The notes under the pieces were generated by a model, which saw nothing but the letters and a program-made list of their open reading frames with translations, searched no databases and was not told the origin of the DNA. Source: Paramecium tetraurelia (Eukaryota > Ciliophora > Oligohymenophorea > Peniculida > Parameciidae). From it: DNA of 64,000 nucleotides. The DNA lies in NCBI RefSeq assembly GCF_000165425.1, contig NW_001798978.1, positions 1 through 64,000 on the forward strand. Direction: 5' to 3'. Of this stretch, positions 12,040-22,344 are shown in pieces. A program made the translations under genes and the position numbers. Positions within the stretch are counted from its first letter, which is position 1. Every line of letters starts with the position of its first letter.

Positions 12040-13524
12040 ATGCAACGAGTAGCCCCCAACACGGTGAAGGAAGCCATGGCAAGGGTAGTGATTCCGAAAT
12101 AAACATCTCAGCCAAACATCTGTCCAGAACACAACAACTTCTTCCATATCCCTCCAAAATTTCAGCAATAGCGTTTGACCATCAAATAAACAATGCCCAC
12201 TTCCAAATCTATCGAAGAGAAGCGATACAAGCAACACAAAAACAACATCTCGGAAAATAACAACAATCGTACCAACAGCAGTTCTAAAAGTCGTGTCTCT
12301 GCTTTCGCCACCATGTAAGTTGAAGATGACTCATTGTATGGATCTTAAAATGGACTCAAACTACGAAAAATCATTGGGGACAGTCACATCCTCTCCTCAA
12401 ACATCCTTCAGCAACTGTATGTGTACACCTTATTATATAGATCCAAATAGAATCTAACCAGCAACCTCACGAGTGATTCTCAGAGTCCAGGCCAAAGGAA
12501 ACCCGTCAAAAGGAATTAAGAACTTTGGAATCTCAACACCCAAATCCAAGCCTCCTTGATTCATAAGAAATAGTTCTCCAGATGGGAATTTCATAAAGAG
12601 CATTTAATTAAACAGCAAAAGAATATGCAACTATACAAACAGCAATTTGTATCATTAAGTGATTTGAATGATGTCCAATAGCAAATAATGAATAACTTAT
12701 TCGAACTCTTCAACAGCATGTGTATTCAAGTCTTATGCGAACAAGAGGAGAAGTTTTATGAGATGATTGACTAAATCCGCAGAGAAAAGGACCTATGGTA
12801 AAATAATTATAAGTAAATTGAGTAAGAGAGAGACATCTTGCTTGAGACTGTTAAATAACTCAACACACCTAAATAGATAGCAAACAACAAGAACACCTAA
12901 AGTAATAATGTGGATAGTATGGATACAATCTAGTTGAAAGAAATGCAGGATGTCATGCAATAGAAGATTTAAGAGATGAGTGAAAAAGAGGCAAAATTGA
13001 TTAAATTGGTTTTGGCAATCAAAAAAAGTGGTATCGACATTGAAAAAATTTATAATGAAGAAGTCTTAAATGATGACAGCGTTGCTGAATAAACAGAGAA
13101 ATCCCTTGTCTAAAAACATCAGCATTACGAACGTAGTGTTCATGATGCAGACAATTCTGTTATAAATGATTCAGATGAATCCAGCTTTTGTTTCCTTAAT
13201 AGGTTTGACAATGAATCAATTGTTGAAAGCGTTAGAAAATTTGAATATAAAAATACCAACATTCTCGATACTAAATCTAATGTGAAATTGAAGTTGGATC
13301 TATCCAATATCCAAAAGAAAAACACATCCACCCAGGTAAATTAGAAATAGTAGAACCAAAAATAAACTATATAATAACACCAATTGAAATAGATGCAAAA
13401 ACTTAAACTTCCAGAACATTCAGATAATGTTGGTTTTCATCAAGAATTTATGTAAAAGTTAAATGAATTCTCTGAAAGTTGGAGAATCTAAGCTTTAAAA
13501 GATGAAAAAAGAACTAAATCTTGA
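12040..13524 (+). CDS. Hypothetical coiled-coil protein
   Basis: ATG 12040 opens a 486-residue frame with a single 24-nt intron (GTATGTGTAC...TATAG near 12418-12441) and TGA 13522-13524. The first 130 residues are polar and Ser/Asn-rich. Residues of about 170-330 form a helical region with QFSRWEFHKEHLIKQQKN and LRREKDLW-like heptads, then the motif AIKKSGIDIEKIYNEE. The tail is Gln/Lys-rich. The 5' half is markedly less AT-rich than its neighbours. The combination of a coiled coil followed by 'KxxGIDIExIY' looks conserved, but I cannot name the family. Confidence 0.7.
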
Positions 13525-13549
13525 ACAATTATATATATATATTTATCTA

Positions 13550-14559
13550 TCATCTTTTTTATTAAATTTCCCTTATCTATTGATACATCTTTATCAAAAG
13601 ATCTAGACTGTTATTTCTAAAATAAGTAGCATCTTTATCGCATTTTTCACACCTATTACTCTAACATCTCGAACAAACACTATGACCACAAGGAACAAAT
13701 GTGGAAGGATTTGTATACATGTCTTTGCATTTAGTACATCTGAGACTGATGTAGAGATCAGTCTCTATTTATTAAAGCTTCTAATAAAGTTTCATGGTAG
13801 AATCACCTTCCTAAGTCTTCATTACAACTTGATTCATCTTATTTTATTCTATTGTGCAATCGATAGTCTTTTTAAGATTCAATATGTTATCAGGTAATTT
13901 GTATTAATTTGAAGTATCTTTCAAGAAGTTAACTTCGATTTGTAGTTTGTGAATCTTATCATAACAATTTAAGTGTTGGGATTTAAATTATTCATATTGG
14001 GATTTCTACTTTTCATATAATTCTTTGTATTATAAAACTTAATAGGCCTTGTTTTCGTAATCTTTATGGAAATCGATTATGATATCTTCATATTATTTCA
14101 CCAAAGGAGATTGTTTCAAATTTTCAATATAATTTTATTAAGGTTATTATTCCATCAACAATTATACCTAAACTTCTTTGTTCAAAGTTGGAACAAGGTC
14201 GGTTTATTAGATTTAAGAAATCATCTGTTTGCGACCTTTCTTGTTTAAACTTTATAGCAATTCTTCAATTTTCTACTCATAATATTTCTTGATCTATTTT
14301 TCTTGTTTAATTAATTGTTCTATTTGAGTCTACAATATATCAAGTACCTTAGTACTTTATATCTGAGACAGAGAGTGCATTGCTAATTCTGAATCTTCAT
14401 AACAAAAGATTTGTTCTATTGAACAAGTTCAATTTATTTTTGCAATTGATGCACCTGCTATTTCAAACGAGTCACTTCATCACCTCTTTTGGTATGTTCA
14501 TCAGGAGTTTGAGCACTCTGTTTGAACTTTTATAATTAAGGTAATGATTGATAATTCAT
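13550..14559 (-). CDS. RING-finger protein with coiled coil
   Basis: From ATG 14559 (MNYQSLPQLQKFKQ) the protein has a long Gln/Lys/Glu-rich coiled coil of about 230 residues. At the C-terminus is a C3HC4-type RING: CTKC, then CGHSVCSRC, then CEKC (13600-13740), followed by a short helix and TGA 13550-13552. A 26-nt intron near 14330-14355 is clear. RING domains usually recruit E2 enzymes, so this is a probable ubiquitin E3 ligase; the substrate is unknown. A coiled coil followed by a C-terminal RING is a common arrangement. It is convergent with the gene on its left, gap 25 nt. Confidence 0.85.
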
Positions 14560-14575
14560 TAATAATAATTATTAG

Positions 14576-15115
14576 TATGCTTAAATAAAGTAGATCTAAG
14601 GAACATTCAGTAGGTAAATTGGTATTTAACACATATTAAAATTAAATGAAGATTTATCTATCCAAAATGCTTCTCAATTCAAGTATCGGTAGTTGTAAAG
14701 AATAGGGAATCAATCATCTAATTTAAATTTTGAAAAGAGTAAATTTCATAAAATTATATTCGTTATTCGTAATGTCAGTTCCAATCAAAAAAAAATGTAT
14801 TAACTGCAAGCCAGATAGGAAGGAGACATTTTCCATTTCTTTATTGCATTTGATATCAATTTGATGAAGATTATTTTCCAAATAATTAAGAAAAAATAAA
14901 CAAAAGAAAGCAAATAAGAACTTGATATAAATCCATATGATGCTCCTCTCAAGCAATAAAGGCAATAGATTAAATGTTATGAATATGTCTAAATTAATAT
15001 CACTCAACCAATATATGTTTTGACCAAAAGTTCACAGATTTTAAATACTCTTCTCTGTTCATTTCAACTCCTGAGCCTCCTTCTTTAGTTCCGAGGGAGT
15101 TTCTCATCGATGTGA
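14576..15115 (+). CDS. Hypothetical protein overlapping the next gene's 3' end
   Basis: A plus-strand frame stays open across 14551-15112 and has good composition, e.g. KKMYQLQARQEGDIFHFF and ELDINPYDAPLKQQRQQ. ATG 14576 with a 23-nt intron near 14681 leads into it. The first in-frame TGA is 15113-15115, which would overlap the DUF3228 gene on the other strand by about 115 nt; an unseen intron could end the frame sooner. The central hydrophobic patch (FHFFIAFDINLMKIIFQII) may be membrane-associated. The family is not recognised. Confidence 0.45.
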
Positions 15116-15639
15116 TAGGTAACATTGGTATTTCAGTATTTTCGTCTTGTGGTTTGATTGAAATTATGCCAAAATCATAATCAATTTGACCATGAATATC
15201 CTCAACTCCTTATGATTTATTTTCTTTAGTAATTTATTCTTTTGAGTAGAGGATTATGTCTAAGAATTTTGCTTTTTGCAATTCAATAGAACCTGCTGGA
15301 ATAAACCTTGTTAAAACAGGCAACTTAGTAATTAAATTAATATTTATACTTCTCTTTCATTTCTTGCTTTATATGCTGTTTTGATTAAATACTCATTTTC
15401 TTATGTTATTTTCAATATATAATTGGGTGTCTCTGTGAAATTTTCTATAAATATATGTTTACAGAATGGAGCATAACTAAAATACACAATTATTGGTACC
15501 CATCCTTTAAATCTTCCTTTCTGTATAATTCATTCACCTTTTCCACAAATTTCTCTCTGTCATAAAGAATTTATTAACTTCCTTATGTTCCAAACTGTCT
15601 GTAACAAAATGGGTCAAGAACTAATCTTTTCGCTTACAT
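15000..15639 (-). CDS. DUF3228-family protein
   Basis: From ATG 15639 the protein starts MQAKRLVLDPFCYRQFG and has about 195 residues. It shows the order of conserved blocks I know for DUF3228: DPFCYRQFG, DGYAPFCKHIFIENFT, ELPVLTRFIPAGSIE, LDIILYSKEQI, IISIKPQDEN, IPMLPITSMRNSLG, KEGGSG and a final VNFWS. Introns of 23 nt (within DG|YAPFC) and 26 nt (before LPVLTR) are supported by these joins. DUF3228 proteins occur widely in protists, plants and bacteria and their function is unknown. Length agrees with a complete family member. Stop TGA 15000-15002. Confidence 0.9.
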
Positions 15640-15699
15640 TAAAATATAATATAATATAAATTCTAGAAATAATCATAAAAAGATTAAATCAAATTTTAA

Positions 15700-16074
15700 A
15701 TGAAAACAAGAGCCATTCTTTGTTGATTGCTGTGATAAATTAGCCAATTATTAGTTAATAAATAAGGAATTAAGCATCATTTAATTAAATTTATTTAAGA
15801 AAAAGTAGGGTATAAATATATTGGAGACATAAATTGATGAGTTCATCTAAATTTAAGGTATGTATTATAATGTATATGAATAATTAGATGAGTTCTGGTT
15901 AATCTTCAAAGACTTCTATGAAGTACTATGAATGTTTGTTTATAAAATAAGAAAGCGTTTGAAAGTTTTGGTAAATGAACTTATAATTAATATTGAGAAT
16001 TTCAAAAATTAAAGTCTAATTTAAGAATACTTACATATCTTTATTAAAGGAGGAATAGAAGGATTAAAATTTGA
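15700..16074 (+). CDS. Small hypothetical protein
   Basis: ATG 15700 begins MKTRAILS; a 22-nt intron (GTTGATTGC...AATTAG) joins it to a well-composed exon containing NILETQIDEFIQIQG and QLDEFWLIFKDFYE. One or two more short introns near 15936 and 15972 are needed to reach TGA 16072-16074, and these are uncertain. The product would be about 100 residues, helical and rich in Leu, Ile and Glu. No family is recognised. Confidence 0.45.
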
Positions 16075-16179
16075 AATTGTATTGTATATGTCTTATAAAT
16101 AAATTATAAGTTTTAATTATGTAATTTTAAAGGTGAAATTATTGCAAAATGTAAGTTGTTTAGCTTGATTTAAAGATAA

Positions 16180-16413
16180 ATGAGTTTTCAATTCAATGAA
16201 GAAGGGGATTTTGAAAGGAGAATGAAGGGTATTATGGATAAAGCTTTGAGGATAAATAAATAAGGAGATAGAAAGGTATTAGAATATCAGAAAGAAATTT
16301 ATGGAAATAATGAAGAGAAATGTATAAAACAATTGAATATTCTGAATATATATTTTAAATTGTCAGCAGCATCCTCCTTATTTTTTTTAAACCTCGCTTT
16401 GAGGTTACTATGA
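16180..16413 (+). CDS. Small hypothetical protein, 3' end overlaps Rab gene
   Basis: ATG 16180 (MSFQFNEEGDFERRMKGI) opens a 77-codon frame ending at TGA 16411-16413. The first 50 residues are charged and plausible; the last part ([11 protein letters not shown]) is hydrophobic but falls on the antisense of the Rab C-terminus (16363-16413), so it may be an artefact of a missed intron. If real it would be a tail-anchored-like protein overlapping its convergent neighbour by 51 nt. Confidence 0.4.
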
Positions 16414-17027
16414 TAATTAAACATTGGATGGACGATCAAGAGGATCCTTGTTTTGTTTATCTATAACCATTTTGGCAATAGAATTGAAAATTTCATAGAT
16501 ATTGGTGCCATTTTTAGCAGAAGTTTCAAAAAAAGGGATGCCATATTGATCTGCTAATCTTTGACCTTCTTAAGTCTAAACTACTCTATCAGCACAATCG
16601 CTTTTGTTTGCAACTAGCAATTTACTCACCCCCTCTTAGGCATGAGTATTGATCTACTTCATCCAATTTTCTATGCTTAAGAATGGTGTTTAAATAATAC
16701 CTTTAGAATGAAACCCTATCGTCAACTCCATAAACCAAAATTATTCCTTAGGCTCCCTTGTAATAAGTTTAAGTGATGGTTCTAAATCTCTCTTAACCAG
16801 CAGTGTCCCAGATTTATATTTTAACCTTCTTGCCTCCAACTTCAATTGTCTTTAACTTAAAATCTATTCCTAGCAATGTGCCAATTTATAATACCAATAG
16901 TGGTCAAATGATTATTTGTAAACAGATTTTCACAATATCTCATTAACAAACAAGTTTTGCCAACTCCACTATCTCCAATGATAAGTAATTTAACAAGGAA
17001 ATCAAAATCTGCTTTTTTCTGAGACAT
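16363..17027 (-). CDS. Rab-family small GTPase
   Basis: From ATG 17027 the protein is about 200 residues and a complete Rab. It has the P-loop GDSGVGKT, switch II WDTAGQERFRT, the NKSD base-recognition motif, ETSAK, and a C-terminal ...GGCC for double geranylgeranylation. Two 25-nt introns lie near 16873 and 16690. It should cycle between GDP and GTP and direct vesicle transport on a membrane compartment. The sequence is closest in feel to the Rab1/8/10 group ([20 protein letters not shown]), but I do not assign the isoform. Stop TGA 16363-16365. Confidence 0.95.
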
Positions 17028-17095
17028 AATAATTTAAATTAATGGAAACTTTTCATATAAATAATTCCTTGCATCTCTTTAAAAGGATTCCTTGG

Positions 17096-17725
17096 ATGAA
17101 ATCAAGAGAGCCATAGTATATGGAAATGTCGACATCAGTAAACAAGGTAAAGAAACCCTCAACTTTTAAAGATGAAGGAAATAAAGCACAGTTTTAGGCT
17201 CTCAGGAGCAATCATTTGAAAATTGTTATAATTTGGTTTAGAATGAAAAGTCCATGAAGGTCTACAATGAATAGGGATAAGGACACTTACATCCTGTTGC
17301 TGGGGAAATCAATAAGAAAAATCTTCTTACTTGTTATCAAGCTAGTTAATCAAATCTAAAGAAAAATCTGAACAAAGGTAATTCTAAGATTATCAACATT
17401 CTACACCTGAAGTTGTAATTACTGAAATCAAATCACTCTTGTTAATAATCTAATGCAGAAAGCAAACCCTATTGCAGACAATTAAGCTAAAAATAATAAT
17501 AAAGATCTCATTAAATCTGTTGAATTATGCAACCTTGAAATAGAAATACTTAAAAGATGCAAGTAATTCATTTAGATCAAAATTGATGAGTTACTTTTTA
17601 GGTTTTCAAACATGTTTGCTGTTGATCCAGCTGAGAAGATAAATTTATAGAAGATTATGATAAATGATTTTAGAAGAAATACTTTCCAAGAAACAAAACT
17701 ATATAAATACGCATAAGTATATTGA
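17096..17725 (+). CDS. Hypothetical protein
   Basis: ATG 17096 (MKSREPQYMEMSTSV) leads through a polar N-terminus to a helical C-terminal half with SVELCNLEIEILKRCK and FSNMFAVDPAEKINL. Introns of about 26 nt near 17229 and about 22 nt near 17439 restore the frame; TGA is 17723-17725. About 190 residues. It is divergent from the Rab gene with a 68-nt shared upstream region. No domain is recognised. Confidence 0.55.
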
Positions 17726-18293
17726 GATTATAATAGTAGAAAACATCAGAATTTTAATCTTATCAAAATACCTTTATAATTAACTCGAAAGTTAGTATTA
17801 AATTAATGTGTACTCAAATTGATTCTTTATTTGCATTATAATTTTATGATTGAGTAAATATTTCCATCATTCTAAAAATAAAATGAAAAGCGAAATACTA
17901 TTTACTTGAAATTAGATAAATTAATTTATTTATAAGGAGAACAATAATCAAGATATTATAAATTGAACTTACAATTTTATATGTAATTATTACACTCATG
18001 CCAATTTTATTAATGATATATATACATAAAATTTTTGCCTACATCTATAAATAGCGATTATGTATGCTAGTGAAACAATGCAATAAATAATATCATATTA
18101 TACTTAGCTTGCAGACTCTGCTTAGAAATAGTATTATAAATTTGCTAACCTAATTTAATTTGAAATGGCAGAGATGACTTAATTATATATTATATAATAT
18201 TTATTAATACCTGATAATTTAGCTATATAAATATCTTCTTAAATTTTTTTGAATCTCGAAAAAAGAAATAAATTTGATAAAATTTATTTATTT
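17726..18293. other. AT-rich spacer
   Basis: About 570 nt of strongly AT-rich DNA before the aspartic protease gene. A plus-strand frame is open from about 17967 into the protease start, with an ATG at 18060 (MYASETMQQII), but the protease's signal peptide argues for the start at 18294. No other convincing gene or RNA was seen. Confidence 0.4.
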
Positions 18294-19913
18294 ATGAATC
18301 TAGCATTAGTTTGGATTTTAATTCTGAGCATTTCAGCATTTGAAGTTAGAATTAATTTTGAGAAAGCAACTTCTGAAACACGAAGGAAGAATCATTTTAG
18401 CAGTTCAACATTTGAGAGCAATAAATTGAAGGCAACTGAAGATGACTCTAAAAAATATTTGGATGATTACATTTTAACAGTATTCTTGATTAATAATTCA
18501 GATTCCATTGACTTTGGGGCAGACTTAACTCAAATAAACAATAGATACTACTTCTTATATCTCTTGGGTTTATACCAAATAAACTGAGACTAACTTATGT
18601 ACTAATTGCCCAAATGATGCAGAAATATTCAAATGTGAAGGAAGTTGCTAATATTCAAAAACTGCAGATGATCAAAAAAAAATCCCGTTAACCACTGAAA
18701 ATACTTACGGAGGACGTGTAGTAGTTACAGGCTCATATGCAACTCAAGTATGAACTAATTCATGAAATAAGGATTCTTTAGAATTGATGGGATTGAAGGC
18801 AAACTAAGTTGGTCTTGGACTTATTGATAATTTAAATGCAAAGGAGGATCCCAAGTATGATTTTAAAGCAAAGAATGGTGTGATAGGTTTTGCTTATGGT
18901 TCAGATTATATTGAATACAAAAACAAGAAAAATGCTATGGTTGGGGAAGTTAAGAATGAACCACCTTTGGAGTAGACCCACAGTTTACTTTAATAGTAAT
19001 TTAATTATCATTAAAATAGATTCCATTCTCAATTGAATAATGTGTAAGCATCAACATTTGCAATAAAATTGGAAGATAATTTATCTTTATTGATTATTGG
19101 AGAATAATCGAACTATTTTGCAGAATCAAAATTCACTTAATTTACTAATGTAGGAAAAAAGGCGTGGGCTTTGAAAGTAAAAAAGATTGCATATGGTCTT
19201 GAAGGAAACTTTGCATGTAATCTGGTTATTTTAATTTTGCAGCTACTGGAACTGCCATTTTCGATAGCACCACTAGATTTATTTGGGCTGATAATTCAGT
19301 AATCCAAAGCTTCCTAAAGGAGATTAAGAATTTCCAAATTGTATTTTGATTTTTAATTTTAGGAATGCACTTAAGAAGATGGCCTATATAAATGCCCTTG
19401 TAATGATGAGCAATTTGAAAAATATAAAGACATTTACTTCTCATTTAATCTCCAGGATAAAATAGCATATCCATTATCCAAGTAGGATTACATTCACAGA
19501 GAACAAAACTAATGTTATCTGTTGATGAAAACTATCTCAGATAAGAATACATTAGCAACTCAATAAGAGAAACCTAATGTCATTATTCCATATACATTCT
19601 TTAAGTAATATTTCATTTTTAAGAATACATAGAAAAAATTTTGTGTTGTTCAATCCAAGATACAAACCAAATTTCAATTTCTCATTCATATCAAGTCAAT
19701 CCTGATGAAATTCACTCCCCTAAAATACAATTCTTTACACAGCAATTGTCGGAGTATTGTTGCTTTTGTTGTCATTATTCCTTCTGGTAAATTGTATGCA
19801 GTAATAAATTGTCATCTATATAATAGTAAAGCTCCTTATGATCAGGATTATTTGCATTAAGTTGACTCTGGTAAGGGTGGATAATCAAGACCTGTTGTTA
19901 ATTATTAGTAACC

Positions 19914-19947
<34 letters not shown>

Positions 19948-20139
19948 GTGCCTCAATTCAATTAACAATATTAATAATCCTAACCAGCCATGTTTGGAGC
20001 TCCTCAAACATATTAATAACAGCCTTAAAGAGCTTAACCTCCTCAATATTAAGGTGGTCTCTATAATTCTAGCCCATAAAGAGCTAACCAAATCGGAATA
20101 AACTCTTAGGGATAATATATGCCAGGGCAATATAGATGA
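18294..20139 (+). CDS. Membrane-anchored pepsin-like aspartic protease (family A1) with Q/P-rich tail
   Basis: ATG 18294 begins with a signal peptide (MNLALVWILILSISA). A pepsin-type body follows: IPLTLGQTQLKQTIDTTS holds the first catalytic Asp (18544), then a Cys-rich flap-side region, GVIGFAYGS, LLIIGEQSNYF, and GTAIFDSTTRFIW with the second Asp (19263). A C-terminal membrane segment (TIVGVLLLLLSLFLLV) precedes a cytosolic Gln/Pro/Tyr-rich tail encoded in part by consecutive TAA codons. Six or so introns (19-26 nt, plus one of 48 nt before the membrane segment) join the frames. Both catalytic Asp residues are present, but the usual DTG triads are DTT and DST. The likely role is a type I membrane protease of the secretory or lysosomal route. 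Stop TGA 20137-20139. Confidence 0.85.
19915..19947 (+). repeat. (TAA)11 microsatellite coding polyglutamine
   Basis: Eleven TAA triplets in a row lie in the frame of the aspartic protease tail, preceded by TAG TAA CCA and followed by GTG CCT. Under the ciliate code they encode Gln. Downstream codons continue a Gln/Pro/Tyr-rich tail. The repeat would be stop codons under the standard code. Confidence 0.9.
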
Positions 20140-20364
20140 TGAGAATGTTATAAATAAGATAATATAAAATAATTCAATTAGATTCTTTATTTTGAGTCTC
20201 TTTAAAGTATAATTATTTCATTATTAATTATCCTTATAGGATAAAGCAACATATTCACTTAATTAAGTAAATATGATTTATTTGTATCTATAGACAAAAT
20301 AATACTCTTATAAAAAATATAATATAGTCGCGTCTTATAACGAGATAATTAATTAGTTATAGAA

Positions 20365-20613
20365 TCAATACTATATCTATAGTTTATTTAAAGACCTTTA
20401 TAAATCTAGAATTTAAGTTATTATTATAATATTCTATATTAAAAACCGATTAATTGACAGGTTTTATAACTCTACTTTATGCCTTGCTTCCTTTAGAAAT
20501 TTGAGGTCTCTTTTCTGGACTAAGAGAGCATAACTATTAGAGATCTTCAATTCTTTATTCATACTTGGTCTAATACTAATTGCAACTTGTAATAGACAAT
20601 TATTAAAATACAT
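20365..20613 (-). CDS. Possible small protein gene
   Basis: ATG 20613 gives an 82-residue frame beginning MYFNNCLLQVAISIRPSM with a charged middle (LLVQKRDLKFLKEARHKV). The C-terminal half is Ile/Gln/Leu-rich and AT-driven, so the true end may be earlier through an unseen intron. It is divergent from the Noc2 gene, whose start is 28 nt away. No family is recognised. Confidence 0.35.
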
Positions 20614-20641
20614 TAATGTTATCAAGTAACATATTTAATTA

Positions 20642-22283
20642 ATGATTATTAATCAACTCTTTGAGAAACTCACAGAGTCACCGAATTTCAAGAGCATATC
20701 TCTATTGATTAAGCTTTTTAGACTTGCATCGAAAGGAGATTAAGATGAGGATTAACCAGACCAAGCCATCGCAAAGTACTGCTAAGAACCTGAAGATTAC
20801 TCGAAGATTATTCAATTCTCATTACTACAACTTCCAAATATTTTAAGGGATTTTTATTAAGTGGATTATGCAGAAACATTTAAGAGAGAGCATATTGAAT
20901 CACATATTCATTAGGTTATCATAAGAGGGTTCTTCATCAAAGCAATGAATTTCTTGGAACATACTATAGAGACACAAGAGGCGTAGGAGGGAACAATCCT
21001 ATTTGTTATACGCGCTCTTGGAAATTTGAATATCGTGTTGACAGCCTTTGAAAGTTTGTAAAAGAAGGCATTGAAGTTATTGATACAAATATGGGGTGAT
21101 CATTTATCATTGTAAATCAAATTGCAAGCATTTGTGTAGGTTAGAAAGGTGTTTTAATCAATGGCTGATCATTAGCAATAAGACATTTTGAAAGTATATA
21201 AATATTGTAATTGCGTAGAAATTTTATGAGAAGTATTTGGAGTCAGCAAAGCACGTTCTATGGAGGAATTATGAAGCAATCAATTTCATGATCAATTGTA
21301 TCACTGAATTGTGCAATCTCAACATGAATCAAGCTTATTAAGTAGTGTATTTGAGTTTACAGAGATTGGTGAAAAAGATCAGAGATGCTAGTGTTTCTAA
21401 GAATCAATAAAATGTTTTATCCATTTACAATTAACAAACCTTGAATGTACTCAAGTTATGGGCTCAAGTAATTTGTACTCACAAGAGAGAGAATTAATTG
21501 GCTGACTTGATGCCTCCTTTCATTCAAATCACTCAATCAGTGTTAGACTTTTATCCTTGCATTGAAAATTACACCTTCTAATTATAGTTGATTGATATCT
21601 TAATCAAAGTGTCTTAGGTGTACAAGGTCAACTAAAATCTGTTGAGTTATATACTTAGAATGTTGAATTGTGCTGAGTTGAAGAGGAGAAAGTTAAAGAG
21701 CAGTGTTAAGCCATATGACTTTTTGATCAATATATCGATTAAACCGAAATACAAATAATCGGGAACATTTTGGGCTGATTTTTGTTAATAGATAGTCAAT
21801 AAGATAGTGATTTACTTATCCATATTCTCCACTGAAAAGTGGTTCTATGAATACACCTTATTTTTGGAGAAATAATTGAAAAGAATCTCAGAAGATTTTG
21901 GTTTCGTGGGCAATAAAATTAAGGTGAAGGATTTGATTCGGTTAATTGAACAACATAATAAAGGAGAAAAGGGGGAGAGCAATTTGTAGAGTGAAGCTTA
22001 GAGATTGGTTTATGAGTAGGAGGAATTGATTAAATAGAAGGTTATGTCTGAGAAATAGAGACAATAAGCAGGGGAAGAACTTGAGGAATCTGAATAGGAA
22101 ATTGATGATGAGAAGGAATAAGAATATGTGTTGGATGAGATTCGAAAGTATAAGGAGGACAAGAAGAAGGATGCTGTTGCTGAAGAGGATTATGAAGGGT
22201 TAAGTGAATATGAGGGAGATCCTGAGAATTATTAGGAGGAGCCTGATGGATAGGATGACTTAGATGATGATTCTGATAATTGA
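20642..22283 (+). CDS. Noc2-family ribosome biogenesis protein
   Basis: From ATG 20642 about 540 residues. Family-typical segments appear in order: FVIRALGNLNIVLTAFESLQ, LIQIWGDHLSLQIKLQAFVQ, YEKYLESAKHVLWRNYEAIN, HKRENQLADLMPPFIQITQS, YPCIENYTFQLQLIDILIKV, SVKPYDFLINISIKPKY, and an acidic Glu/Asp-rich C-terminal tail. A single 25-nt intron lies near 21196. Noc2 works in the nucleolus and nucleoplasm with Noc1 or Noc3 to mature and move pre-60S particles. The long basic N-terminal region of fungal and animal Noc2 seems short or absent here, so an upstream exon may be missing. Stop TGA 22281-22283. Confidence 0.85.
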
Positions 22284-22344
22284 ATTCTGTTTATTGTAAT
22301 TAAATCTTAACATATATAATTTATTAATAAAACTACAGTTGTAA

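Noticed and set aside
14858..14925. Plus-strand peptide FDEDYFPNNQEKINKRKQ as a terminal exon
   Set aside because: No splice acceptor lies before it after the preceding in-frame TGA, so it cannot be joined to upstream coding sequence.
14723..15007. A 94-codon hydrophobic minus-strand ORF under the standard code
   Set aside because: It is antisense to a better-composed plus-strand frame, has an AT-driven Phe/Leu/Ile composition and no supported neighbours or motifs.
18060..18293. N-terminal extension of the aspartic protease from ATG 18060
   Set aside because: The frame is open, but a clear signal peptide begins at ATG 18294, which a 78-residue upstream extension would bury.
19838..20130. 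Standard-code ORFs giving poly-Asn (plus) and poly-Leu (minus)
   Set aside because: Both are shadow frames of the TAA repeat; the frame that continues the protease reads polyglutamine with Q/P/Y-rich flanks.
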